The notes beneath the pieces were generated by a model. The model saw nothing but the letters and a program-made list of their open reading frames with translations, was not told the DNA's origin and made no database searches. From the NCBI GenBank assembly GCA_003542325.1, contig DPKV01000018.1, forward strand, positions 1 through 6,114: DNA of 6,114 nt. The letters are read 5' to 3'. Source of the stretch: Anaerolineaceae bacterium. GTDB taxonomy: Bacteria > Chloroflexota > Anaerolineae > Anaerolineales > Anaerolineaceae. Shown here in pieces: positions 1 to 6,042 of the stretch; within the stretch, counting starts at the first letter, position 1; every line of letters starts with the position of its first letter. The position numbers and the translations under genes are program-made.

Positions 1-5
1 TAGAA

Positions 6-10
6 CCTCC
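6..10 (-). promoter_or_regulatory. Shine-Dalgarno sequence for a gene beyond the left edge (ftsZ expected)
   Basis: GGAGG at 10-6 is followed by TTCTA up to the window edge, so a start codon one to a few bases further would have ideal spacing. In dcw clusters ftsZ follows ftsA, so ftsZ is the expected gene. If the ftsA end is an insertion junction it could instead be a gene of the inserted element. Confidence 0.5.
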
Positions 11-38
11 ATTTTTCGGTTGAAGTATTCCCTCCATT
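6..38 (-). repeat. Two copies of AATGGAGG, 25 bases apart
   Basis: The minus strand has AATGGAGG at 38-31 and again at 13-6. Both contain a full Shine-Dalgarno core. Only the second has good spacing to a gene starting past the left edge. The first could be a chance match or the start of a very short leader reading frame (ATG at 37-35), for which there is no other support. Confidence 0.4.
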
Positions 39-48
39 ACTAACCGGG

Positions 49-76
49 ATATTAACAGGCTTTTTTATATCATCAA
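49..76 (-). promoter_or_regulatory. Weak candidate sigma-70-like promoter for the next gene
   Basis: On the minus strand TTGATG (76-71) and TAATAT (54-49) are separated by 16 bases and each matches four of six consensus bases. A TATAAA (69-64) also overlaps the ftsA stop but has no good -35 partner. The stretch is AT-rich, so chance matches are expected. If real it would give the gene past the left edge extra transcription. Confidence 0.2.
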
Positions 77-1090
77 AGAAGATCTACTAATGAAGAAAAT
101 CGGAATCCGAGGCCCGCCTGTGAGGACCACCCCGGCGGGCAATAAACCGTCGTAACCGGATCGCCGGATCTCCTGCAGAACAAGATAGAAGATCTCTTCC
201 ATGCGGGCTTCAATGATGTTCACCAGGTCCGCCCGGTTGATGCGTTCGGGGGAGTCCCCACCGAAACTGCGGACAGTAAATTGCTCCTCCGGATTAATGC
301 CGGATTGCAGAGCATAGCCGAATTTCAATTTGACTTCTTCCGCCTGGCTGATGGGCAATCTGAGGCCATGGGCGATGTCGGAGGTGACGTGATTTCCGCC
401 GACCGCCAGCACCATTGTGTGCCAGACATCACCGTCGATATAAATCGCCATGTCGGTCGTTCCGCCGCCAATATCGACGACAGCGACGCCCATCTGGCGT
501 TCGGTTTCTGAAAGGACAACCTCGCCTGATGCCAGTGGATTGAGGACAAATTGAGTCACTTCAATCCCGGATGCGCCCACGCACTGCCGCAGGTTCTCGA
601 CTGTTGAGGCGGATGCCGTGATGATGTGCGCTTCCACTTCAAGGCGGTAGCCGTGCATACCAATTGGGGTTCGAATGCCATCCTGGCCGTCGATGATGAA
701 TCCGCGCTGGATGACATGGATGATCTCCCGGTTGTGGGGGATGGCTACGGCCTGGGCGGCATCCAAAGCCCGTTCGATATCATCCTGGTCCACGATGCCA
801 CCGGTAATGCCAACCACACCGCGGCTGTTCATGGATGAGACATGCGATCCGGCGAGGCTGACCAGGGCTGCGTTGATTTCAAAGCCGGAAGTGCGTTCTG
901 CTTTATCAATGGAGCGAGAAACAGCCAGGGCGGCAGCGTTCAGGTCAACGACCGTGCCTTTTCTCAGGCCTTGCGAAGGCTCGATTCCAACACCCAGAAT
1001 GCGAAGATGTTTTTCTTCTTCAACCCGGGCTACCAGGGTGCAAATCTTGCTGGTGCCAATATCAATGCCCACAATAATTGGTTCGTCCAT
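65..1090 (-). CDS. ftsA: Cell division protein FtsA, C-terminally truncated
   Basis: FtsA is an actin-like ATPase that ties FtsZ filaments to the membrane and recruits later divisome proteins. The 341 residues contain the phosphate-1 motif VGIDIGTSKI (7-16), the FtsA-specific 1C region (about 82-160), the phosphate-2 motif VVDIGGGTTD (204-213) and the adenosine motif VVLTGG (321-326). Family members normally run about 75-85 residues beyond LTGG, completing subdomain 2A and ending in a linker and amphipathic membrane-targeting helix. Here only PRIPIFFISRSSLMI follows before TAA. That tail does not resemble the expected Leu-Pro-Gly and Arg-Ile-Gly motifs, and no other minus frame in 104-1 shows them either. 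The protein as written should lack membrane targeting and may be unstable. I chose ATG 1090 on ribosome-site spacing; GTG 1096 would add Met-Ser. Whether this is natural, a mutation, an insertion or an assembly error cannot be told here. Confidence 0.88.
   Translation of the reverse strand: MDEPIIVGIDIGTSKICTLVARVEEEKHLRILGVGIEPSQGLRKGTVVDLNAAALAVSRSIDKAERTSGFEINAALVSLAGSHVSSMNSRGVVGITGGIVDQDDIERALDAAQAVAIPHNREIIHVIQRGFIIDGQDGIRTPIGMHGYRLEVEAHIITASASTVENLRQCVGASGIEVTQFVLNPLASGEVVLSETERQMGVAVVDIGGGTTDMAIYIDGDVWHTMVLAVGGNHVTSDIAHGLRLPISQAEEVKLKFGYALQSGINPEEQFTVRSFGGDSPERINRADLVNIIEARMEEIFYLVLQEIRRSGYDGLLPAGVVLTGGPRIPIFFISRSSLMI
112..140. repeat. Perfect 7-base GC inverted repeat at the ftsA homology break
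   Basis: GCCCGCC at 112-118 and GGCGGGC at 134-140 are exact reverse complements around a 15-base loop. The arms encode the Pro-Ala before, and the Gly-Gly of, the LTGG motif. The long loop and the lack of a following T-run argue against a terminator. Its interest is its place exactly where FtsA similarity and GC content both drop. Confidence 0.6.
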
Positions 1091-1092
1091 AC

Positions 1093-2118
1093 TCACCGCT
1101 CCAGTCGATAAAATGGTGCATGTAAAAATTCAAGGCTGATCAGGGCAGGGGTGAGGTTCTCCTCACTGAGTTTTGCGATGATCATTTGATATTCAATCAG
1201 TTTTAAATCGATGTTCTCAATATCTTTTCCAAAGTACACTAGCCAACCCTGGGGATCCTGCCAGCCTAACCCGTACTCCGGGTCAAACTGCAAGGCGCTG
1301 TTTTCAGGAAGATAGTTTAGCAAAGTCATCACGCCTTGAACAAATTCCGTCGTAGTCGCCTTTTGCAGAGCGGTTCCCGGTAACGACTCGGTTTCTGCAG
1401 TTTCCTTGACAGTTGCTTCTTCTCCTGTATCTTCAGCAAGAGGAACGTAAGCCGCAGGTGGATTGCCGGTGGCATAAACCGTCTGGCTGACCGGAGTCTC
1501 GCCGGAAGCCGGGAAAAGGACGCCTTCAGCGTCAATCCAGTAGGTCGTGCCGTCCTGGTACCAGGCAATCAGGGGTTGTCGTTCCACAACTTTGATGGTG
1601 ACCGAAGCGGGCAGCCCGACCGAAACCTTGACGCTGGAAAGTTCCGGGAATAACGCCACGATCCGGGTTTCAAGGTCGTCCGGTTGAACCTTGATGATTG
1701 CTGTCCCGGTTAGTCCAAGCTGAGCGGTCAACGTCTCAGGCGTCAGTCGTTCTGCACCTTCCAGATTGATTGCGCTGACCTTGAAAGTACCCAGGCTTGA
1801 AAAAGTGATCACAACGGCCAGCGAGAGCGAAAAGATCGCGCCAGAGATGAGCCGCCAGCCGATGTGCAGTCTGGGGAGGGCGGGGATTTGCAGCATTGCG
1901 CCTTTGGTTTTCAGTGGAACGTCAACCTTCCGTCCCTGGCGCTTGATCATGGGGACAGATGTGCTGGTCCTGCGGGTGACGGGCACTGTGCGGGTGGGTT
2001 GCTTCCGCGTGGCGCTGGTCCCCACAGTGGACACCTGGGGCTGTTTCTTCCGGTTTTGCTGCCGGCGGGCCCGAACTTGTTCAGCCCGGCTCTTCTCATC
2101 TGACTGGCGGTTTGCCAT
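1093..2118 (-). CDS. ftsQ: Cell division protein FtsQ/DivIB, single-pass membrane protein with POTRA domain
   Basis: FtsQ (DivIB) is a divisome protein with its bulk outside the membrane; with FtsB and FtsL it links FtsA/FtsZ to septal wall synthesis. The 341-residue product has a long, basic, Ser/Thr/Gln-rich and probably disordered cytoplasmic tail (1-86). One membrane helix follows (about 88-110, LISGAIFSLSLAVVITFSS). The POTRA domain comes next (about 113-180), starting VSAINLEGAERLTPETL and ending VTIKVVERQPLIAWY, the classic FtsQ junction. The strand YWIDAEGVLFP (193-203) is typical of the FtsQ beta domain. An acidic, low-complexity insert (about 228-252) separates it from a C-terminal part (253-341) with LVYFGKDIENIDLKL, again family-like. 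I chose the ATG at 2118, one base after the ddl stop; a longer open frame from 2181 would overlap ddl by over 60 bases with no homology. No good ribosome site is seen, so coupling to ddl is likely. Confidence 0.9.
   Translation of the reverse strand: MANRQSDEKSRAEQVRARRQQNRKKQPQVSTVGTSATRKQPTRTVPVTRRTSTSVPMIKRQGRKVDVPLKTKGAMLQIPALPRLHIGWRLISGAIFSLSLAVVITFSSLGTFKVSAINLEGAERLTPETLTAQLGLTGTAIIKVQPDDLETRIVALFPELSSVKVSVGLPASVTIKVVERQPLIAWYQDGTTYWIDAEGVLFPASGETPVSQTVYATGNPPAAYVPLAEDTGEEATVKETAETESLPGTALQKATTTEFVQGVMTLLNYLPENSALQFDPEYGLGWQDPQGWLVYFGKDIENIDLKLIEYQMIIAKLSEENLTPALISLEFLHAPFYRLER
1099..1102 (-). promoter_or_regulatory. Ribosome site that decides the ftsA start
   Basis: GGAG on the minus strand, inside the last codons of ftsQ, is eight bases from the ATG at 1090 but only two from an in-frame GTG at 1096 that overlaps the ftsQ stop as GTGA. 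The spacing favours the ATG. Confidence 0.55.
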
Positions 2119-2119
2119 C

Positions 2120-3223
2120 TTAGCTGCGAAACTCTCTTTCCGTCTGATCACGCTGGGCTTTTCGCGCCAACGCAAGGTCAATTAATTTCTCGATCAGCGC
2201 CGGATAAGGCACCCCGGATGCTTCCCAGAGTTTGGGGTACATGCTGATCTTGGTGAAACCCGGGATGGTGTTGATTTCATTGAGGTAGAACTCACCCGAA
2301 CCCCGGTCCAGCAGGAAGTCCACCCGGGACATTCCGGCACAATCTGTGGCTTTGTAGGCCCGGACGGCAATGTCCTGAAGCTTAATGGTCATTTCAGCCG
2401 GGATATCGGCAGGGATGAGCAGGTCGGCGGTATCGTTGATGTATTTTTCCGCATAGGTGTAGAAGATATCCTTCGGTACCACTTCGCCCGGGACGGAAGC
2501 TTTTGGCTCTTCGTTGCCCAGCACGCTCATTTCGATTTCACGGGGGTTTGCCACGCCCTGTTCAACCACAATCCGCCGGTCGTAAGCGGCGGCCTGCATC
2601 ATGCCTTCCATCAGGTCACTGCGGCTGGTGCATTTGCTGATGCCGACTGAAGACCCCAGGTTCGCCGGTTTGGTGAAGAGCGGGTAAGGGGCAATCGCTT
2701 CCGCTCTATCCAGGCATTCCTCAAGGTTTTTCTCGATCTCCGTCCGGTTGATGACAAGGTAGGGAAGGGTTGGGATATTGTTGGCGATCATGACATCCTT
2801 GAACAAACCCTTATCCATGCAAACGGAAGAACCCAGAACGCCGGCCCCGACATACGCAACGTCGGCCAGTTCCAGCAGTCCCTGTAGCGTGCCGTCTTCA
2901 CTGTAAGTGCCGTGCATGACGGGGAAAACCACATCCAGAGTAGAGTAGAGGGTCATATGACCATCTTGTTTGGTATAGACCGCGGGATTTTGGGGCACCG
3001 GCAGGAAGATAGCGGGCAGGAGGTCGTCAAAGCGTTCATGCTGGAGGCTTGTCCAAAGATTTTCGCCAACGAACCATTGTCCCTGCCGGGAGATGCCGAT
3101 TTCCACGACATCGAATTTTGTCCGGTCAATGACCGACAACACCGAACGCGCCGACATCAGTGACACCTCATGTTCACCGGAGCGTCCCCCGTATAAGACA
3201 CCAAGTTTCAAATTTCTATCCAT
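2120..3223 (-). CDS. ddl: D-alanine--D-alanine ligase (Ddl, ATP-grasp)
   Basis: Ddl joins two D-alanines using ATP, supplying the dipeptide that MurF adds to the muropeptide precursor. The 367 residues match the longer DdlA-like form. The N-terminal motif LYGGRSGEHEVSLMSA (10-25) carries Glu17, equivalent to the substrate-binding Glu15 of E. coli DdlB. HGTYSEDGTLQGLLE (104-118) and GSSVCMDKGLFK (131-142) follow. The ATP-grasp part has FTKPANLGSSVGISK (183-197) and the omega loop FYTYAEKY (254-261). Its Lys260-Tyr261 pair is typical of enzymes making D-Ala-D-Ala; VanA-type D-Ala-D-lactate ligases have a different loop. SRVDF (299-303) and NEINTIPGFTKISMYPKLW (315-333) complete the Mg/ATP and D-Ala site (Arg300, Glu316, Asn318, Ser327). 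A wild-type vancomycin-sensitive peptide end is therefore expected. The ATG at 3223 lies eight bases inside the end of murB; AGG at 3237-3235 is a weak ribosome site. ftsQ starts one base after the TAA stop. Confidence 0.97.
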   Translation of the reverse strand: MDRNLKLGVLYGGRSGEHEVSLMSARSVLSVIDRTKFDVVEIGISRQGQWFVGENLWTSLQHERFDDLLPAIFLPVPQNPAVYTKQDGHMTLYSTLDVVFPVMHGTYSEDGTLQGLLELADVAYVGAGVLGSSVCMDKGLFKDVMIANNIPTLPYLVINRTEIEKNLEECLDRAEAIAPYPLFTKPANLGSSVGISKCTSRSDLMEGMMQAAAYDRRIVVEQGVANPREIEMSVLGNEEPKASVPGEVVPKDIFYTYAEKYINDTADLLIPADIPAEMTIKLQDIAVRAYKATDCAGMSRVDFLLDRGSGEFYLNEINTIPGFTKISMYPKLWEASGVPYPALIEKLIDLALARKAQRDQTEREFRS

Positions 3224-4142
3224 TAATAAAGTTACCTATCAGTTCTATTTCAGGTTCAAGTTCAATCCCGAATTTTTCTCTAACTGTATCCTGAGCGATT
3301 TTCATCAATTGCCAGATATCTTCAGCGGTTGCACCTTCAAGGTTGATGATGAAATTCGCATGGATCGGGCTGATCATTGCCCGGCCTATCCGACGGCCCT
3401 TCAAACCGGCTTCTTCAATCAACCTGCCGGCATAATCGCCGCTGGGGTTCTTGAACATGGAGCCCATGGAAGCGCCGGGAGGCTGTGTCGATTTACGGTG
3501 AGCCTGAAAGGTCGTGATCCGTTCCCAGGCTTCTTCCCGGGTCGACCAGGTCGCATTCAGGGTTGCAGAAAGGATAACCACAGACATTTTTTCCCGTTTG
3601 AGGATGCTGCTGCGGTACTGGTAGTCAAATTTCTCAACCGGCCATTCTTCTATGCCCTTTTCTGCGTGCAAGATTGTTGCCATTTTCAGGCTGGAGGCCA
3701 TGTCGCTGCCATGCGCACCGGCATTGCCATAGACTGCACCACCGACGGTGCCTGGGACCGGCGCCGCCCACTCCATGCCGCTGAGGCCTCGCAAAGCGGA
3801 TTGCCTGGCAACGGTGCCCAGGATTGCCCCGGATTCAGCCAGAATGCTGGGCTGCCCGGATTTGGTATCGATCCTCAGGTTATGCGCCCGGTTGTGGAGG
3901 ATGACCTGTTCCAACCCTGCATCACACACGAGAATATTTGATCCGCTGCCCATAACCGTGAAGGGAACATCCAGATCCCAAAGCGTCCGGGCTGCGCGGG
4001 TCAGCTCATCCAGGTCATTAATCGATACCATCGCGCTCACCGGCCCACCTACCCGGGCAGTGGTGTAATTGGCCATGCCGACATTTTCCTGCAGCTTTTG
4101 ACCAAATACCTTTCTGAGTTCAACCATCGGTAAATCCGACAT
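3216..4142 (-). CDS. murB: UDP-N-acetylenolpyruvoylglucosamine reductase (MurB)
   Basis: MurB is a cytoplasmic FAD enzyme that uses NADPH to reduce UDP-GlcNAc-enolpyruvate to UDP-MurNAc, the substrate of MurC encoded just upstream. The 308 residues fit the shorter, type II form. FAD-domain motifs run in order: YTTARVGGP (residues 26-34), GSGSNILV (65-72), and PVPGTVGGAVYGNAGAHG (128-145). YRSS (176-179) holds the expected substrate-binding Arg177. GSMFKNP (227-233) holds Ser228, the expected proton donor. AGLKGRRIGRA (245-255) and HANFIIN (261-267) follow, and FGIELEPEIELIG (291-303) contains Glu298, the expected catalytic acid. All catalytic residues are present, so the enzyme should be active. 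I prefer the ATG at 4142, which overlaps the murC stop as TGATG, over the TTG one codon upstream at 4145. The last eight bases overlap the start of ddl. Confidence 0.97.
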   Translation of the reverse strand: MSDLPMVELRKVFGQKLQENVGMANYTTARVGGPVSAMVSINDLDELTRAARTLWDLDVPFTVMGSGSNILVCDAGLEQVILHNRAHNLRIDTKSGQPSILAESGAILGTVARQSALRGLSGMEWAAPVPGTVGGAVYGNAGAHGSDMASSLKMATILHAEKGIEEWPVEKFDYQYRSSILKREKMSVVILSATLNATWSTREEAWERITTFQAHRKSTQPPGASMGSMFKNPSGDYAGRLIEEAGLKGRRIGRAMISPIHANFIINLEGATAEDIWQLMKIAQDTVREKFGIELEPEIELIGNFING

Positions 4143-5512
4143 CAATCCTCGCGCTCTCTTTGTCTCAACCCATTCAAGACAGCCTGGCTGACCTCGGTGG
4201 CGTCCCCGGCTGAAAAAACGATCATCACATCGCCGGGCAAGAGCTTTTCAAGGAGGAAAGCTGAAGCTGCATCAAACGATTCACAATACATTGCTTTTTC
4301 TTTCGGCATCGCCTCTGCAATTCTGGCGGCGGAGTAGCCGGGATCGGCTTCCCGGGCGGCGTAGATCTTCAGGACCACAGCCATATCTGCGGTGGAAAGG
4401 GCCCGGATGAAATCAGATTCCAGTGTCCGGGTCCGGGTGAAGGTGTGTGGCTGCCAGACGGCCCACACCCGGCGGCCAGAGTACCGGGATTTCGCAGCCT
4501 GGAGGGTCGCTGCCAGTTCGGTGGGGTGGTGACCATAATCATCGATAACCGTGACCCCATTTCCCGTTCCCAGGATTTCAAAACGCCGGCCGGCACCGGT
4601 AAACGCTCCCAGCGCACGGACTGCTGCTTTCAGGTCCAACCCGAGTTGGTGGACCACAGCGAGGGCGGCGGTGGCATTGATGACGTTATGACGTCCGGGA
4701 ATGGATAACCTGACTTCACCGAGGAGCAGATCGTTCCTGCAGAAAGAAAAGACGGGCAGGCCGTTTTCCACCCGGATGTCGACTGCCTTGTAAGTTGCCT
4801 CAGGTGACGAACCATAACCCAGGATGGCGATCTCGGAAGCACATTCCTCTGCCAGAGACCGTGCGCCGGCATCATCCCAGCAGACAAGCGCCAGGCCATC
4901 GGGGCGGACTTTGCGCAGAAAAGCCTTGAATGCAGCCCGATAATCCTCCCGGGTGGGGAAGCAATCGGGGTGGTCGTGCTCGATATTGGTCACAACCGCA
5001 ATTTTGGGTGCGAGGCCAAGGAACATGTTGTCATATTCGTCCGCCTCGATCGCAAAATATTGTCCGGAACCTGCCCGGGCATTGGTCCCAAGCTGGTTGA
5101 CGACGCCGCCGGCGATAAAGCTGGGATCGGTTCCCAGTTGGGTGAGGACCCAGATCAGCATGGCGGTTGTGGTGGTTTTACCGTGTGACCCGGCAACAGC
5201 CAGGGTGTCCTTGCCTTGGGTGAGTTCCGCCAGGAACTCGGACCGCTTCATGACGGGGATTCCCGCATCCAGGGCGGCGGTAACTTCCGGGTTGTCATCA
5301 GAGACAGCCGAAGAACGAATCACCAGGTCAGCACCATTGATTTGTGAGGCGTCATGCCCCAGGAAGGTCAGTGCACCGGCTGCCGTGATCGCGTTGAAAA
5401 GGGGTGATCCCGTCCGGTCAGAACCGCTGACGGTATACCCTTCTTCCAACAGGACCCGGGCGATGGCGGAAAGTCCCGTGCCGCCAATGCCGATGAAGTG
5501 AACGTGTGTCAT
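4142..5512 (-). CDS. murC: UDP-N-acetylmuramate--L-alanine ligase (MurC)
   Basis: MurC is the cytoplasmic, ATP-dependent ligase that joins L-alanine to UDP-MurNAc, the first step of stem-peptide assembly. The 456-residue length is normal. The N-terminal nucleotide-binding domain starts with HFIGIGGTGLSAIA (residues 4-17). The central domain has the ATP P-loop GSHGKTTTTAML (108-119), EADEYDNMFL (156-165) and NIEHDHPD (176-183). The hinge to the third domain contains PGRHNVINA (272-280) and GAGRRFE (306-312), followed by DDYGHHPTE (324-332) and WQPHTFTRT (353-361), all typical of MurC. I chose the ATG at 5512 because the protein then begins right at the conserved dinucleotide fold. A longer open frame reaching 5659 only adds 49 residues antisense-like in character and lying inside the CvpA-like gene. 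The start shares a base with the upstream stop (TGATG), and a GGTGGTG ribosome site sits eight bases away (5527-5521). It is followed directly by murB. Confidence 0.97.
   Translation of the reverse strand: MTHVHFIGIGGTGLSAIARVLLEEGYTVSGSDRTGSPLFNAITAAGALTFLGHDASQINGADLVIRSSAVSDDNPEVTAALDAGIPVMKRSEFLAELTQGKDTLAVAGSHGKTTTTAMLIWVLTQLGTDPSFIAGGVVNQLGTNARAGSGQYFAIEADEYDNMFLGLAPKIAVVTNIEHDHPDCFPTREDYRAAFKAFLRKVRPDGLALVCWDDAGARSLAEECASEIAILGYGSSPEATYKAVDIRVENGLPVFSFCRNDLLLGEVRLSIPGRHNVINATAALAVVHQLGLDLKAAVRALGAFTGAGRRFEILGTGNGVTVIDDYGHHPTELAATLQAAKSRYSGRRVWAVWQPHTFTRTRTLESDFIRALSTADMAVVLKIYAAREADPGYSAARIAEAMPKEKAMYCESFDAASAFLLEKLLPGDVMIVFSAGDATEVSQAVLNGLRQRERED
4146..4150 (-). promoter_or_regulatory. 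Short-spaced ribosome site for murB
   Basis: GAGGA on the minus strand lies three bases before the ATG at 4142 and directly abuts a TTG at 4145. The spacing is short for the ATG and impossible for the TTG. Re-initiation by ribosomes ending murC at the overlapping TGATG probably carries most of the initiation. The next in-frame ATG (4127) has no ribosome site at a useful distance. Confidence 0.4.
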
Positions 5513-6042
5513 CAGATAAACACCACCAAAATAAAGACGAAGGCTACAGCGACTGCGATGTAAATGACCGGTGTCTGCAGCCAGGCAGGCGGAAGGATTT
5601 CGATCATGGAGAGCGCTTTTTGTCCGGCTTCCGTCAATGGGTCGGGGGCCGAGATCCACTCAAAGGGATAGCCCACTTCTGCGAGGAACTGCCAGGCTGT
5701 CCCGAAGATCAGGTAACCGTTGACTGCACCGAGAAAGATTCCTAACAGCACGTCCTGGAAACGGTCACGGACGAATTTACCGCTTTCGATCATGCGGGGA
5801 ATATTCGGTCCCTGGTAGCCAAAGAAAGTCATTAATGCGAGGACAGCCATCCGCACCCAAAACCGGACTTCAGGGGCCATCGAATCCTTAATGAAGGGGA
5901 TGAAGCTTTCCATGATCGTGATCACAAAGATGGCGACGATTATGCCGGCGGTCACCAGTATTTCCTTCGCCCAACCCCGCATTGCGCCGATCATGGCGAA
6001 AAGGATCACAAAGATCCAGAAGAGCACGGATAAACTGATCAT
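5512..6042 (-). CDS. CvpA-family integral membrane protein in the dcw operon
   Basis: The 176-residue protein is mostly hydrophobic. Likely membrane helices lie near residues 3-18, 27-44, 60-76, 97-118 and 157-175. The motif GAMRGWAKEILVTAGII (residues 19-35) matches the Gly-x-x-Arg-Gly-x-x-(Lys/Arg)-Glu pattern at the first loop of CvpA (colicin V production) proteins, and GIFLGAVNGYLIFG (101-114) fits the later glycine-rich helix of that family. CvpA proteins usually have four helices in about 160-180 residues; the fifth, C-terminal helix follows a polar stretch (about 128-155). The molecular role of the family is poorly known: it has been linked to colicin V export and to envelope integrity. 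Its place between murG and murC suggests an envelope or division role, which is inference. It overlaps murG by ATGA and its TGA shares one base with the murC ATG. It has a strong ribosome site. Confidence 0.72.
   Translation of the reverse strand: MISLSVLFWIFVILFAMIGAMRGWAKEILVTAGIIVAIFVITIMESFIPFIKDSMAPEVRFWVRMAVLALMTFFGYQGPNIPRMIESGKFVRDRFQDVLLGIFLGAVNGYLIFGTAWQFLAEVGYPFEWISAPDPLTEAGQKALSMIEILPPAWLQTPVIYIAVAVAFVFILVVFI

Noticed and set aside
17..46. CGGTT/AACCG inverted repeat in the spacer
   Set aside because: Five-base arms around a 20-base loop are expected by chance.
112..140. Inverted repeat as a transcription terminator
   Set aside because: The stem is short, the loop is 15 bases, it lies inside coding sequence and no T-run follows on the minus strand.
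675..1139. Plus-strand open frames opposite ftsA
   Set aside because: Several overlapping frames open at once opposite a conserved gene, as expected in moderately GC-rich coding DNA; none encodes a recognisable protein.
2119..2181. 21-codon upstream extension of ftsQ
   Set aside because: It overlaps the conserved end of ddl, and the ATG at 2118 directly after the ddl stop is the simpler start.
2120..3223. Ddl as a vancomycin-resistance (D-Ala-D-Lac or D-Ala-D-Ser) ligase
   Set aside because: The omega loop has the Lys-Tyr pair in AEKY typical of D-Ala-D-Ala ligases, and no vanH, vanX or vanS/R gene is nearby.
3093..3941. Plus-strand open frame of 282 codons antisense to murB and the start of ddl
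   Set aside because: It lies wholly opposite two well-supported genes, its product is rich in Cys, His, Phe and Arg with no recognisable domain, and no clear ribosome site was seen. It is a by-product of codon use on the other strand.
4953..5501. Plus-strand open frame of 182 codons antisense to the murC N-terminal half
   Set aside because: No family resemblance, low-complexity Ser/Pro/Ala/Arg composition, and full overlap with conserved MurC motifs.
5513..5659. 49-codon upstream extension of murC
   Set aside because: It would lie inside the CvpA-like gene in another frame and adds Arg/Ser/His-rich sequence before the conserved dinucleotide-binding start. ATG 5512 has coupling and a ribosome site.
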